Shown here: piece by piece, positions 63,197 through 64,000 of the stretch | Numbering within the stretch: the stretch's first letter is position 1 | Layout of the letters: each line of letters starts with the position of its first letter | From: Betaproteobacteria bacterium Ga0077532 | GTDB lineage: Bacteria > Pseudomonadota > Gammaproteobacteria > Burkholderiales > Ga0077523 | Direction of reading: 5' to 3' | Length of the DNA stretch: 64,000 nt | Assembly: GCA_001464895.1 (NCBI GenBank) | Contig: LNEE01000051.1 | Coordinates: 1-64,000 of the forward strand | Notes under the pieces: generated by a model | The model's database searches: none | Told to the model about the DNA's origin: nothing | The model's input: only the letters and a program-made list of their open reading frames with translations | Program-made: the position numbers and the translations under genes

Positions 63197-64000
63197 ATGA
63201 ACGGACGTGAAGTGGTGGTGGTGAGCGGTGTGCGCACCGCAGTGGGTGACTTCGGCGGCAGCCTCAAGGACTTCGCCCCGACGGACCTCGGCGCACGCGT
63301 GGTGAAGGAGGCGATCTCGCGCGCCGGCATCACGGGGGCCGACGTGGGTCACGTGGTGTTCGGCAATGTCCTCCAGACCGAGCCGAAGGACATGTACCTG
63401 TCGCGCGTGTGCGCCATGCTGGGCGGCATTCCGCAGGAGACGCCCGCGATGACGCTGAACCGGTTGTGCGGCAGCGGCCTGCAGGCGATCGTGAGCGCGG
63501 CGCAGATCATCGCGCTGGGTGACGCCGATATCGCCCTGGCCGGTGGCGCGGAGAGCATGAGCCGCTCGGGTTACATGATGCCCGCCGCGCGCTGGGGCCA
63601 GCGCATGGGCGACGCCGCGTTGATCGACTGGATGAGCGGCGCACTCGCCGATCCGTTCGACGGTCAGCACATGGGGGTGACGGCGGAGCGCATCGCGGAG
63701 CGCTGGAGCCTCTCGCGAGAACTGCAGGACGCCTACGCGCTGGAGAGCCACCATCGCGCCGCTGCGGCGATCGCCGCGGGCCGGTTCCGCGACCAGATCC
63801 TGCCGATCGAGATCAAGTCGAAGAAGGGCACGGTGGTGTTCGACACCGACGAGCACGTGCGCACGGATGCGAAGCCCGACGACATGTCGAAGCTGCGCGC
63901 GGTTTTCCAGAAGGACGGCACCGTGACGGCAGGCAATGCCTCCGGGCTCAACGACGCCGCCGCCGCGGTGGTGCTGATGGAACGGAGCGTGGCCGAGAAG
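63197..64000 (+). CDS. Second thiolase (BktB-like), truncated by window edge
   Basis: The first 268 codons of a thiolase that continues beyond 64000. The nucleophile is C91 in NRLCGSGLQ. MSRSGYMMPAARWGQRMGDA and FGGSLKDFAPTDLG look like the BktB/beta-ketothiolase type, which handles longer acyl groups, but similarity to PhaA is strong. It lies 67 bp after phaA on the same strand. AACGAAAATC precedes the ATG. The C-terminal GHP motif is not visible here. Confidence 0.9.
   Translation, partial: MNGREVVVVSGVRTAVGDFGGSLKDFAPTDLGARVVKEAISRAGITGADVGHVVFGNVLQTEPKDMYLSRVCAMLGGIPQETPAMTLNRLCGSGLQAIVSAAQIIALGDADIALAGGAESMSRSGYMMPAARWGQRMGDAALIDWMSGALADPFDGQHMGVTAERIAERWSLSRELQDAYALESHHRAAAAIAAGRFRDQILPIEIKSKKGTVVFDTDEHVRTDAKPDDMSKLRAVFQKDGTVTAGNASGLNDAAAAVVLMERSVAEK

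Overview
The window is a high-GC chromosomal stretch, most likely from an uncultured or environmental betaproteobacterium. This is inferred from the trxA-rho-rpmE block, PEP-CTERM sorting signals, tandem phaA/bktB-type thiolases, an FdxA ferredoxin, AddAB-type recombination genes and small DUF2788/VF530 proteins. No rRNA, tRNA, IS element, integrase or CRISPR array was found.

Layout. 1-5.6 kb: REP-like repeats, a threonine dehydratase-like enzyme, a PEP-CTERM remnant, a family-3 solute-binding protein, a PhoX-like PEP-CTERM protein and an SDR. 5.7-11.5 kb: a dienelactone hydrolase, then a complete polyamine-type ABC importer (potA-B-C-D) with a P1 (DmpA-like) peptidase inserted before potD. 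11.6-25 kb: three arrays of one 130-bp repeat family separate a di-haem oxidoreductase, an enolase-superfamily dehydratase, a hybrid histidine kinase with a degenerate first receiver, VF530, a small PEP-CTERM protein, an SMP-30 lactonase, a GFA protein, a broken MFS transporter and an LrgA/LrgB pair. 25-44.5 kb: the most unusual region (below). 44.5-64 kb: mostly core genes, namely an SDR, a PepSY protein, DUF2788 and DUF2189 membrane proteins, AddA/AddB, ferredoxin, thioredoxin, Rho, L31, a family-39 glycosyltransferase, an acyl-CoA ligase, Hsp33, Hsp15 and two thiolases, the last one cut by the window edge.

The candidate undescribed system spans 25.7-43.6 kb. Five genes are packed with gaps of 2-4 nt or 4-nt overlaps: a GAF-HlyD adaptor, a PqqD/RRE-like + M50 metalloprotease + HlyD fusion, a short SecA-like ATPase lacking the C-terminal half of housekeeping SecA, a 3116-residue repeat-rich surface protein with an LEPR-XLL-like N-terminus and no ordinary signal peptide, and a diguanylate cyclase with an intact GG(D/E)EF and I-site. 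A second HlyD/RND-type adaptor is transcribed divergently next to it. My inference is a dedicated, c-di-GMP-linked export and processing machine for one giant adhesin. The gene order, fusions and coupling are read directly from the sequence; the function is a hypothesis.

Most entries rest on recognised motifs and family resemblance from reading the translated sequence; no database search was run. Start codons marked GTG or TTG are choices based on ribosome-binding sites and overlaps.
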